A stretch of DNA of 43,522 nt from Parcubacteria group bacterium (GCA_016784305.1 JADHUY010000002.1:1-43522); one strand, 5' to 3'. Counted from the stretch's first letter, positions 18,017 to 25,609 are shown. The notes: a model not told the origin generated them from the sequence alone. Numbers and translations are program-made.

Positions 18017-19054
18017 TCATTTGGCTGAATAAATAGTTCTCGTAGGATATGCAAAGTCTATCTTCTCCTTTTGGAATTTCTCAATTATATTTAGTGAAAT
18101 CCCCTCTTCTATGTCTCTAAACTCTTTGTAATCGGTGGTCTTTACATAATAAGAAACGTCATAATTTAATGACGAATCGGCAAAAGTTTTGAAATTAACA
18201 CGGTCAAATTTCGTACTTTTTTCTGCCTCAATAATCTCTTTTATCATCTCAGGAATAGCGCGAAGCTTTTCAACTGGTGTCTCATACGTCACCCCTATTG
18301 TAAATAGTGAACGACGCTCCTTAATGCGTTTGTAGTTTTTAATTCTTGCGGTAGTTAACTCTTTGTTTGAAATAACTATCTCTTCTCCTGTAATTGAGCG
18401 TATTCTAGTTGTCTTAATGCCAATTTTCTCTACAGTACCGGTACTATCCCCTGCTTGAATAAAGTCCCCTACCTCAAATGGCTTATCTAAATAAATGGCA
18501 AAAGAGCTAAATAGATCGGAGAGAATATTTTGAAGAGCAAGAGCAACCGCAATACCTCCAATACCAAGCCCTGCAATAAGGGACGTGACATTTATGCCAA
18601 GATTTGCAAGAACCATTAAAGCTGCAACTATCCAAAGAGCCCATTTAACAAAGTTGCTTAAAAACTTAAAAGCACCCTGCCCATCAATTCCCTCTTTTTC
18701 GGAACGCTTCTCTATTGTGTAATCAATTAGGACATGGAGTGCCATCACAGCTTGATACGCAAGCCAAGCAAGTAGTACACCATTTATAATTTGCTCCAGT
18801 GTCTCAAGAAAAGCTAACGATTGCACTGCAATATAAAATGCAAGAAAATAATAAAATGCTGGCTTTAGACTTCTTACAATCCTAATAAGCGTGTCGTCTA
18901 GATCAGTTTTCGTTTTCTTTGCAAGATCCTCTAGTCGCCTAAGCAATAGCCATTGAAGAAATTTAAAAGCAGCTGCCACTACAACAAAAATTGTAATTGC
19001 AAGCAAGTACTCGTCCGTAGTATTTCCTAGATATGTCATAGATATGTCAACCAT
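18017..19054 (-). CDS. mscS: MscS-family mechanosensitive ion channel
   Basis: VTSLIAGLGIGGIAVALALQNILSDLFSSFAIYLDKPFEVGDFIQAGDSTGTVEKIGIKTTRIRSITGEEIVISN. Confidence 0.95.
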   Translation of the reverse strand: MVDISMTYLGNTTDEYLLAITIFVVVAAAFKFLQWLLLRRLEDLAKKTKTDLDDTLIRIVRSLKPAFYYFLAFYIAVQSLAFLETLEQIINGVLLAWLAYQAVMALHVLIDYTIEKRSEKEGIDGQGAFKFLSNFVKWALWIVAALMVLANLGINVTSLIAGLGIGGIAVALALQNILSDLFSSFAIYLDKPFEVGDFIQAGDSTGTVEKIGIKTTRIRSITGEEIVISNKELTTARIKNYKRIKERRSLFTIGVTYETPVEKLRAIPEMIKEIIEAEKSTKFDRVNFKTFADSSLNYDVSYYVKTTDYKEFRDIEEGISLNIIEKFQKEKIDFAYPTRTIYSAK

Positions 19055-19138
19055 AGTATTACATGATATTAAGCAAAACTAACACATATGGCAAGAACAC
19101 CCGCAAAAACATCTAATAAATCTTGCACGAGTCAAACC

Positions 19139-19166
19139 AATTTAGTTCGGTTAACCGAACTAAATT
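19139..19166. promoter_or_regulatory. 28-bp perfect palindrome AATTTAGTTCGGTTAACCGAACTAAATT (third copy of the TrpR-like-associated operator)
   Basis: Shares the 20-bp core TAGTTCGGTTAACCGAACTA with sites at 1677 and 2166. Confidence 0.7.
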
Positions 19167-19185
19167 CATACGATGTATCGTATGA
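19166..19185. repeat. Inverted repeat TCATACGA-TGTA-TCGTATGA
   Basis: Read directly, immediately adjacent to the operator palindrome. Confidence 0.6.
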
Positions 19186-19222
19186 TTTCCAAGTCAAATG
19201 TTTTATTTTTACGCATCGGTAT

Positions 19223-19260
19223 TTTATACGATATCTGCCTGCCGGCAGATATCGTATAAA
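19223..19260. repeat. 17-bp-stem inverted repeat TTTATACGATATCTGCC-TGCC-GGCAGATATCGTATAAA
   Basis: Read directly. Confidence 0.7.
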
Positions 19261-19323
19261 CAAAAATTTAGACACCAAACTGTTGGTGAATCTGTTTAGT
19301 TAAAATCTCATTTCAGCTCTAAG

Positions 19324-19341
19324 TCGGGGCGCCGGGAATCG
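19324..19341. repeat. 18-bp exact duplicate of the tRNA-Pro 3' end (TCGGGGCGCCGGGAATCG)
   Basis: Identical to 19466-19483 within tRNA-Pro. Confidence 0.75.
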
Positions 19342-19465
19342 GCGTCAGGTCACTAGGCGCTTCGCGCTAAGTGCCTCCTGCCCGGACTCGGCGCTTCACC
19401 CTTCGGCGCGCCTCCGTCTTTCGATTCCCGACACGCCCTCAAGCACCTTGCTTCGCAAGTTACTT

Positions 19466-19536
19466 TCGGGGCGCCGGGAATCGAACCCGGGCCGCACGGT
19501 CCCAAACCGTGAACACTACCATTATGCTACGCCCCG
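19466..19536 (-). tRNA. tRNA-Pro (anticodon TGG)
   Basis: Reverse strand CGGGGCGTAGCATAATGGTAGTGTTCACGGTTTGGGACCGTGCGGCCCGGGTTCGATTCCCGGCGCCCCGA; CACGG-TTTGGGA-CCGTG anticodon arm. CCA not encoded. Confidence 0.93.
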
Positions 19537-19564
19537 TATAACCACAATATACTACCATGTTTTC

Positions 19565-19605
19565 TAAAAGACATGTAAAGGACAAGTAGAATAATCTAAA
19601 GGACA
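19565..19605 (+). repeat. TAAAGGACA motif cluster (19576-19584, 19597-19605; degenerate TAAAAGACA at 19565)
   Basis: Read directly; GACATGTAAAGGACA 15-mer shared with 24392-24406. Confidence 0.6.
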
Positions 19606-19985
19606 TTTTCTACAATCCTGCACTTTGCCTGCTTTCTTGCAATATCTAGGAACACTGCCACAACGTCTATACACCAATCCACGTCCTCATCAATCCCCTT
19701 TTCCAACATATATGTATCTGCCACTCTGGCTATTTTCTCAAGCTTTTTAGGATGAACCTTTTCTTCTGGCCTATAATCCGTTTCACGTGAAATATTGACT
19801 AAATTTTCACGTGTAACAGCCTTTACCTCTACGAAGTGTATACAATTCCCTTTTTGGGCAATTATATCTATTTCTCCCCATTTCTTAGTATAATTCCTGT
19901 CAATTATAGAAAGCCCCCGTTTCACGAGAAACTTACATGCCACATCTTCACCAATATCCCCTATTTCTTTAGTGTTTTTATTCAC
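19596..19985 (-). CDS. yraN: YraN/UPF0102 family endonuclease-like protein
   Basis: GDIGEDVACKFLVKRGLSIIDRNYTKKWGEIDIIAQKGNCIHFVEVKA. Confidence 0.93.
   Translation of the reverse strand: MNKNTKEIGDIGEDVACKFLVKRGLSIIDRNYTKKWGEIDIIAQKGNCIHFVEVKAVTRENLVNISRETDYRPEEKVHPKKLEKIARVADTYMLEKGIDEDVDWCIDVVAVFLDIARKQAKCRIVENVL
19779..19794. promoter_or_regulatory. parS-like site CGTTTCACGTGAAATA
   Basis: 14/16 match to parS TGTTTCACGTGAAACA. Confidence 0.6.
19803..19818. promoter_or_regulatory. parS-like site ATTTTCACGTGTAACA
   Basis: 13/16 match to parS TGTTTCACGTGAAACA. Confidence 0.45.
19918..19933. promoter_or_regulatory. parS-like site CGTTTCACGAGAAACT
   Basis: 13/16 match to parS. Confidence 0.4.
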
Positions 19986-20599
19986 TTTTCACGTGAAACT
20001 TGCTTTCTTAGCATTATTTCGAGCCAATCTACCTCATGAACAGTATTCCTACTATCTATAACCTTATAGCTATTTCCAACTATCTCTCTTATGTCATCAG
20101 CGGTGTATAAGTAAAAATAACGCTCCCCTATAGCATCCTCTTTGAGAACTTCACCATATTTCCCATATTTCAAGCAAAGAAAGATTAGACCGTCGTCACT
20201 TAGCCATTCATGTGCTTTTTTAAGTAAAATTTTATTTTCATCTTTGGTTGTATGAAGAAATGTCGCAAGTCCAAAAATTATATCGAATGAATTAGACTTG
20301 AAATCTAGTTCACGAATATCGGCAATACGAAAATCCGCCTCAGGCAAGCGCTTTCTTGCTATATTAATCATTTCCTTAGACGCATCAATACCAACATAAG
20401 ATCCGGCTCTTTTTAGTATCGTTTGAGCATCACGACCTCCCCCAACACCAAGCTCTAAACAGCGTGGCTTCTTTATATTGATAAAATCAAGGGCTCTGTT
20501 AACATTCTTCTCCCAATAAGAGGCCCCTTTGTCAAATTTATCAACATAGTGCTTAGCATCTTTGTTATAAGTTGCTACTGTTTGTGCATTCTTGTCCAT
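19982..20599 (-). CDS. Class I SAM-dependent methyltransferase
   Basis: CLELGVGGGRDAQTILKRAGSYVGIDASKEMINIARKRLPEADFRIADIRELDFKSNSFDIIFGLATFLH. Confidence 0.9.
   Translation of the reverse strand: MDKNAQTVATYNKDAKHYVDKFDKGASYWEKNVNRALDFINIKKPRCLELGVGGGRDAQTILKRAGSYVGIDASKEMINIARKRLPEADFRIADIRELDFKSNSFDIIFGLATFLHTTKDENKILLKKAHEWLSDDGLIFLCLKYGKYGEVLKEDAIGERYFYLYTADDIREIVGNSYKVIDSRNTVHEVDWLEIMLRKQVSREK
19985..20000. promoter_or_regulatory. parS-like site CTTTTCACGTGAAACT
   Basis: 13/16 match to parS; spans the methyltransferase stop and yraN start. Confidence 0.5.
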
Positions 20600-20610
20600 C
20601 TTACTTAAAA

Positions 20611-20626
20611 AGTGTCACGTGAAACA
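20611..20626. promoter_or_regulatory. parS-like site AGTGTCACGTGAAACA
   Basis: 14/16 match to parS; upstream of methyltransferase. Confidence 0.55.
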
Positions 20627-20717
20627 TTTATAGGACATTTTTGGTCGTTTTTAGGTAAAAGGACGTCTTTTATCCCCCTAATCCCCATAGTTTTCCCCAA
20701 CTTTGTGGAAAAATGAC

Positions 20718-20733
20718 CGTTTCAAGTGAAACT
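20718..20733. promoter_or_regulatory. parS-like site CGTTTCAAGTGAAACT
   Basis: 13/16 match to parS. Confidence 0.4.
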
Positions 20734-20759
20734 TTGTCCTTTTTGTCCTTTAATTTTGC

Positions 20760-20780
20760 GACCCAATCAGTGATTGGGTC
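20760..20780. repeat. Hairpin GACCCAATC-AGT-GATTGGGTC
   Basis: 9-bp perfect stem, 3-nt loop, next to two TTTGTCCTTT repeats. Confidence 0.65.
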
Positions 20781-20877
20781 ACAAAATATGGCTTATTCCC
20801 GTGCATTTAAGTATCTCATATATATACCGATTATGCACATGATAAAAAGTTGAACTGACGTGATATACTTGTTAAGT

Positions 20878-21567
20878 ATGCGAGACGATAAAAACTCTGC
20901 AGAAAAAATGCGCTCTAATGGTAGTAGTTACAAGGAAATATCACGAAAACTACGAATACCCATAAGCACTCTATCCACTTGGTTCAGTGATGAAAGTTGG
21001 TCTAAACAAGTTAAGAATAGGCTAACATTACAGGCGAACAAAGAGAACCGCGTTAAAATGCGTGGACTTAATAAAATTCGTGGAATAGCCCTTGAAGAGG
21101 CGTATAAAACAGCCAGTTTAGAAGCGGAGGCTGAATTTGAAGAACTTAAATACCACCCTTTATTCGTTTCTGGAATAATGCTGTATTGGGGAGAAGGTGA
21201 TAAGGTGACTAAATACGCGGTTAGGCTAGTAAACACAGACTATAAACTAGTAAAAGTATATGTGACCTTTTTAAAAGAAGTATGTAAAATTCCAGCCACA
21301 AAAATTAAATCCTCGTTGCTCTTGTATCCTGATTTGGAAAACGATGTTTGTCTTGCTTTTTGGTCATCAAATATTGACGTGGCCAGAGAGAATTTTACTA
21401 AAAGTACCGTAATTGAGGGCAGACATAAAAGTAGGAGGGTGACATATGGGATTTGCACTGTAACGGTTTCTAGCACATACTTCAAGGTCAAAATGCTTAG
21501 ATGGATGGAATTGATGCCTGCAGAACTGTTAAGAAAAGGGTATTATTATCCAGAAATCAAATCGTAA
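20878..21567 (+). CDS. HTH + LAGLIDADG-like domain protein (copy A), directly upstream of tRNA-Gly(GCC)
   Basis: N-terminal HTH (MRSNGSSYKEISRKLRIPISTLSTWF), central PLFVSGIMLYWGEGDK resembling a LAGLIDADG helix ending in EG; similar architecture to 21761..22441. Confidence 0.65.
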   Translation: MRDDKNSAEKMRSNGSSYKEISRKLRIPISTLSTWFSDESWSKQVKNRLTLQANKENRVKMRGLNKIRGIALEEAYKTASLEAEAEFEELKYHPLFVSGIMLYWGEGDKVTKYAVRLVNTDYKLVKVYVTFLKEVCKIPATKIKSSLLLYPDLENDVCLAFWSSNIDVARENFTKSTVIEGRHKSRRVTYGICTVTVSSTYFKVKMLRWMELMPAELLRKGYYYPEIKS

Positions 21568-21568
21568 A

Positions 21569-21639
21569 GCGGGTATAGTTTAGTGGTAGAACAGTTGCTT
21601 GCCAAGCAACAAATCCGGGTTCGATTCCCGGTATCCGCA
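21569..21639 (+). tRNA. tRNA-Gly (anticodon GCC)
   Basis: GCGGGTATAGTTTAGTGGTAGAACAGTTGCTTGCCAAGCAACAAATCCGGGTTCGATTCCCGGTATCCGCA; GTTGC-TTGCCAA-GCAAC. CCA not encoded. Confidence 0.93.
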
Positions 21640-21671
21640 CAAATTAGCTTTGGCTTAAGAGAAACTATGTT

Positions 21672-21747
21672 TGGTGCCCCCGCCAGGACTCGAACCTGGA
21701 ACAAATGCTTCGAAGGCATTCATGATATCCATTTCACCACAGGGGCA
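21672..21747 (-). tRNA. tRNA-Arg (anticodon TCG)
   Basis: Reverse strand TGCCCCTGTGGTGAAATGGATATCATGAATGCCTTCGAAGCATTTGTTCCAGGTTCGAGTCCTGGCGGGGGCACCA; AATGC-CTTCGAA-GCATT; CCA encoded. Confidence 0.92.
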
Positions 21748-21760
21748 TTAATGTTCTAGT

Positions 21761-22441
21761 CTACCCGTTGTGCTTATAATGTTCAACGAGTAGGTTTGAC
21801 CACATAATAGTCTTTCTGCGCAAGTTAGTACTCTTAGGAAGCTCTAGTCGCAAGCATCCTTTGTAATTTGGTCTTTTCTTTATTAGCAATCCTGTCGGTT
21901 TGTAGATTGTCTTTCTGAAATTCCTCTCTGGAACACTCAATTCTCTAGCCCAATACTTCTCCCAATTTTCATGTGCATATGGTCTGTGCATATACAACCG
22001 CGCAAAAACACTGTCCTTTTCAATTCCAAAGAATCTTTTTATCCAAAGCAACATCAGAACAACCATTTGAGGGTCAGAATTTGAAAACTGAAACATGTCT
22101 GACCGTTTTGCCCCCTCTGCCCAATAAAGTGCGATGCCAACTTGAAATAAAGGATCTTTTACAAATCGCTTAAATTCAGTTTTCGCTTCCTTAAATAACT
22201 CCGCCTCGCGATTTAAGCGACGCGCGCGGTTTGCGGTTGCGGCTTTAATCCTGCCACGAGAAATATTCGCATCTCGTCTTGAACGCAAATATCGCTTTTC
22301 TGACCAAGTTAAAGGCAAATCTTTAAGCCAGCTGGACAGTGTACTTTTTGAAACAGCAACTTCTTTGAGAATCTCGTTATAGCTAAGACCTTTTTTGCGT
22401 AGCCTTACAGCCGCATTTCGTTCGCGAACTTTAGTTTTCAT
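21761..22441 (-). CDS. HTH + LAGLIDADG-like domain protein (copy B), directly upstream of tRNA-Arg(TCG)
   Basis: HTH AAVRLRKKGLSYNEILKEVAVSKSTLSSWLKDLP; PLFQVGIALYWAEGAKR; same architecture as copy A. Confidence 0.65.
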   Translation of the reverse strand: MKTKVRERNAAVRLRKKGLSYNEILKEVAVSKSTLSSWLKDLPLTWSEKRYLRSRRDANISRGRIKAATANRARRLNREAELFKEAKTEFKRFVKDPLFQVGIALYWAEGAKRSDMFQFSNSDPQMVVLMLLWIKRFFGIEKDSVFARLYMHRPYAHENWEKYWARELSVPERNFRKTIYKPTGLLIKKRPNYKGCLRLELPKSTNLRRKTIMWSNLLVEHYKHNG

Positions 22442-22504
22442 AGCACATACCAGTATAACACAGTTCACATGTTCATATGTAGAGAAAAGGGTTAGAATAT
22501 TGTC

Positions 22505-23983
22505 ATGGCAAAAATTCCAGCAAGCAAAATTCCAGATGAAGTAAGGGCGGTATCGGAGACCATTGAGTCTGCTGGTTTTGAGGTGTATCTGGTGGGGGGG
22601 TGCGTGCGAGATTTGCTTCTTGAGAAAACTCCAAAGGACTGGGACATGACAACAAGTGCAAAGCCAGAAGAGATAGAGAAGCTTTTTGAAGATACTTTTT
22701 ACGAAAATGATTTTGGAACAGTCGGCATAGTAAACAAAGACACGCCAGAGGAGTCGGTACGAGTAATAGAAGTTACACCGTACAGACTTGAGTCAGAATA
22801 TTCAAATGCTAGGCACCCAGATAAAGTAGAGTTTTCAAAGAATCTAGAAGACGACCTTAAACGTCGCGACTTTACCATTAACGCAATGGCGTACAACCTA
22901 AAGAAAGGCGAGTTGGTAGACCTATACAAAGGTGAGGAGGATCTGAAAAGAGGGAGCCTCGTAGCCGTGGGGGACGCTGAAGAGCGCTTCTCTGAAGATG
23001 CTCTTCGCATGCTTCGCGCAGTGCGCCTTTCCGCGCAACTCTCTTTTACAATTGACCCAGATACAATGGGAGCCATCACAAAGCACATTGATTTACTTGC
23101 AAAGATTTCCAAAGAGCGCATTCGTGATGAACTCATTCGCACCATCATGACTACTAAACCAATTGAAGCATTCTTCTTAATGCAGAGACTTGGCATGCTT
23201 CCGTTTGTAGCACCAGACCTTGAGCGAGGAATTGGCGTTGAGCAAAACCAGGCGCACTCATTTGACGTGTTTGAACATTTGCTTCGCACCATGCAACACG
23301 GGGCCGACAAAGGCTGGTCTTTTGATATTAGAATCGCCGGGCTTTACCACGACATCTCAAAGCCTGAAACAAGGCGCTGGGGTAAAGAAAAAAACGATTG
23401 GACATTCCACGGCCATGAGGTAGTAGGCGCGCGTGTTGCCAAAAAGGCATTTGAAGAATTGCGCCTTCCTAAAAAGCAGGTGGAAAAACTCACAAAGCTT
23501 GTTCGCTGGCATATGTTCTTTTCTGACCCAGAGAAAATTACACTTTCAGCTGCAAGGCGAATGATACGAAACGTGGGAGAAGAGAATATTTGGGATTTAC
23601 TTAACCTTCGCATTTGCGACAGGATCGGTTCAGGACGACCAAAAGAGCAGCCATTTAGATTTAGGAAATATAAGTCAATGATAGAAGAGGCACTTCGCGA
23701 TCCTATATCAGTTGGTATGTTAAAAATTACAGGGGATAGAATTATGGAAATTACCAAGGAAAAACCAAGTAAAAAAATAGGCTTTGTCCTCCATGCTCTT
23801 CTTGAGGAAGTGCTTGATGACCCTAAATTAAATACAGAAGAATATCTAGAAAAGCGCGCAATAGAGCTCTTTAAGCTTCCTGAAAAAGAGCTACTAGAGC
23901 TAGGGGAAAAAGGAAAAGAGCGCCAAAAGGCAGAAGAGGAAGGGGCTGTGGAAGAGCTACGCAAAAAGTATTGGGTCTCATAG
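22505..23983 (+). CDS. cca: CCA tRNA nucleotidyltransferase / poly(A) polymerase family, with HD domain
   Basis: VYLVGGCVRDLLLEKTPKDWDMTTSA, RRDFTINAMAYNLKKGELVDLYKGEEDL, EDALRMLRAVRLSAQLSF, HD GLYHDISKPETRR. Confidence 0.95.
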   Translation: MAKIPASKIPDEVRAVSETIESAGFEVYLVGGCVRDLLLEKTPKDWDMTTSAKPEEIEKLFEDTFYENDFGTVGIVNKDTPEESVRVIEVTPYRLESEYSNARHPDKVEFSKNLEDDLKRRDFTINAMAYNLKKGELVDLYKGEEDLKRGSLVAVGDAEERFSEDALRMLRAVRLSAQLSFTIDPDTMGAITKHIDLLAKISKERIRDELIRTIMTTKPIEAFFLMQRLGMLPFVAPDLERGIGVEQNQAHSFDVFEHLLRTMQHGADKGWSFDIRIAGLYHDISKPETRRWGKEKNDWTFHGHEVVGARVAKKAFEELRLPKKQVEKLTKLVRWHMFFSDPEKITLSAARRMIRNVGEENIWDLLNLRICDRIGSGRPKEQPFRFRKYKSMIEEALRDPISVGMLKITGDRIMEITKEKPSKKIGFVLHALLEEVLDDPKLNTEEYLEKRAIELFKLPEKELLELGEKGKERQKAEEEGAVEELRKKYWVS

Positions 23984-24028
23984 CCCTACACTCCATTAAG
24001 TAACCGAAGATAGGATAAAGAATAATGC

Positions 24029-24073
24029 AAAAATAGGAATAACTATACGACCGTATAGTTATTCCTATTTTGT
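24029..24073. terminator. Terminator-like hairpin downstream of cca
   Basis: AAATAGGAATAACTATAC-GACC-GTATAGTTATTCCTATTTT. Confidence 0.7.
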
Positions 24074-24386
24074 CCTAACGTCAGCACTTGAGATTGAAAT
24101 GAAAATATACAAAAAGCCAATATAAAATACAAAAGAGCCGGCTAATCACAACGTCGACCGAGGTGGAGAAAAACATCCCCGACGACATCACAACTAAACG
24201 GCCCTATGATTGCTTCAATTATCTGCTTCGTACTTCTGCATGACACACAATACCTTGTTTAACAAAAATGTTTTAAAAATGTGGAAATGTGTATTGTCGA
24301 TCCAGCTACTTAGCGATTACTAAAGCTGAGCACTCGTACAACTAAGGTGCTATGACGAACTGCTCTGTACATAATATTATTCTCTT

Positions 24387-24433
24387 TAAAGGACATGTAA
24401 AGGACACTCTGTGGATAAGTAATGTCCTTTACA
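24387..24433. promoter_or_regulatory. Origin-like element: consensus DnaA box TGTGGATAA (24410-24418) inside an 11-bp inverted repeat TGTAAAGGACA/TGTCCTTTACA, plus an extra TAAAGGACA
   Basis: Read directly: TAAAGGACATGTAAAGGACACTCTGTGGATAAGTAATGTCCTTTACA. Confidence 0.55.
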
Positions 24434-24439
24434 AATCCT

Positions 24440-24470
24440 CAATATATGGGTTTCGTAAACCCATATATTG
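24440..24470. terminator. 14-bp stem hairpin CAATATATGGGTTT-CGT-AAACCCATATATTG
   Basis: Read directly; downstream of xth (minus), next to the DnaA-box element. Confidence 0.6.
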
Positions 24471-24480
24471 GTGAGCTTTG

Positions 24481-25257
24481 TTATCTTAATTCTATACCGA
24501 CAGGGCAGTGGTCGGAGCCGTATACGTCGTTTAAAATAAAGACATCTTTGACTCTGGGCATAGCAGACTGGCTTGCGAAGAAGTAGTCTATACGCCAGCC
24601 AACATTCCTATCTCTTGCTTTAGTCTTCATGTCCCAGTATGAATAAGCGCCAACTTTATTGGGATTAAAATGCCGATATGTATCAACGTAGCCGTGTCGA
24701 ATCACCTCGTCTAGCCATTCACGCTCTTCAGGTAAAAAGCCGGTATTTTTTTCATTTTCTTTTGGGCGAGCTAAATCTATTTCTTCATGCGCAGTATTTA
24801 CATCCCCACAAAAAATAACTGGTCCCACACCCTCCTTTGAAAGAGCGTCGGCGTACTCTAAAAATAAATCATAAAAATCTAATTTATACTTCAAGCGCTC
24901 CTCCCCGCCACCTCCATTTGGGAAGTACACACAAAGAAGTATAAAATCTTTGAAATATGCGGTAATGAGACGCCCTTCTTGGTTAAATTCTTCTTTATTC
25001 ATGCCATAAATCACCCTTTCTGGCTCTATTTTGCTGTAAATTGCAGTTCCGCTATAGCCTTTGCGAGTTTTAGATGAGGAAAAATATGAAAAATAACCCT
25101 TTAATTCACGCACTTCATCTGGTAGTTGCTCGGGCTCTGCTTTTGTCTCTTGAAGGCAAAAGATGTCTGCGTCTAATTTTAGAAATTCATCCCAATTGCC
25201 CTTTCTATGAGCTGCCCTTAAACCGTTTACATTCCAAGATAGTATTTTCATTCTCAT
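24481..25257 (-). CDS. xth: Exodeoxyribonuclease III (AP endonuclease)
   Basis: MKILSWNVNGLRAAHRKGNWDEFLKLDADIFCLQETKA, FCGDVNTAHEEIDLARP, WRIDYFFAS, SDHCPVGIEL. Confidence 0.97.
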   Translation of the reverse strand: MRMKILSWNVNGLRAAHRKGNWDEFLKLDADIFCLQETKAEPEQLPDEVRELKGYFSYFSSSKTRKGYSGTAIYSKIEPERVIYGMNKEEFNQEGRLITAYFKDFILLCVYFPNGGGGEERLKYKLDFYDLFLEYADALSKEGVGPVIFCGDVNTAHEEIDLARPKENEKNTGFLPEEREWLDEVIRHGYVDTYRHFNPNKVGAYSYWDMKTKARDRNVGWRIDYFFASQSAMPRVKDVFILNDVYGSDHCPVGIELR

Positions 25258-25318
25258 TATCCTAACACCTTTGTAACTAGATACTTAAAGAGGGATTTAT
25301 ATAAGAAGGAGATACGCA

Positions 25319-25558
25319 ATGATAAGTATGTCTAAAAAGGAAGAGTGCCTATTTGACAAAGAGCGGGCAGATATGGTGAATGCAATGTTTGATGCGGTTA
25401 TACACGAAACAGGCAAAAGGGAGCTGGAAATATTAAGAGAAATCTATGGAGATACCCAAGATGTCGTGGAGATGCTCTGGCATCTATTGCGAAACATCAG
25501 CGAGTGTCCAGAGAAAGTTATAATCCATTGTCAAAAGCTCCTAAACAGTCAAACGTAA
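25319..25558 (+). CDS. Hypothetical 79-aa protein
   Basis: Strong SD (AAGAAGGAGATACGCAATG) and a terminator hairpin downstream. Confidence 0.55.
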   Translation: MISMSKKEECLFDKERADMVNAMFDAVIHETGKRELEILREIYGDTQDVVEMLWHLLRNISECPEKVIIHCQKLLNSQT

Positions 25559-25588
25559 ACCACCGCAAGCTTTGCTTGCGGTGGTTTA
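25557..25588. terminator. Terminator between convergent genes
   Basis: AAACCACCGCAAGC-TTT-GCTTGCGGTGGTTT. Confidence 0.8.
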
Positions 25589-25609
25589 AACGTATTTTTC
25601 AAAAAATAT

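Noticed and set aside
19088-19303. 71-aa plus-strand ORF
   Set aside because: Consists largely of palindromic regulatory sequence; no domain.
19324-19483. Prophage/ICE attL-attR pair at tRNA-Pro
   Set aside because: Only 142 bp between copies with no integrase or cargo; at most a scar, so reported as a repeat only.
23344-23964. Minus-strand ORFs 22699-23310 and 23344-23964 opposite cca
   Set aside because: Antisense shadow ORFs over a conserved gene; Ser/Arg-rich with no recognisable domain.
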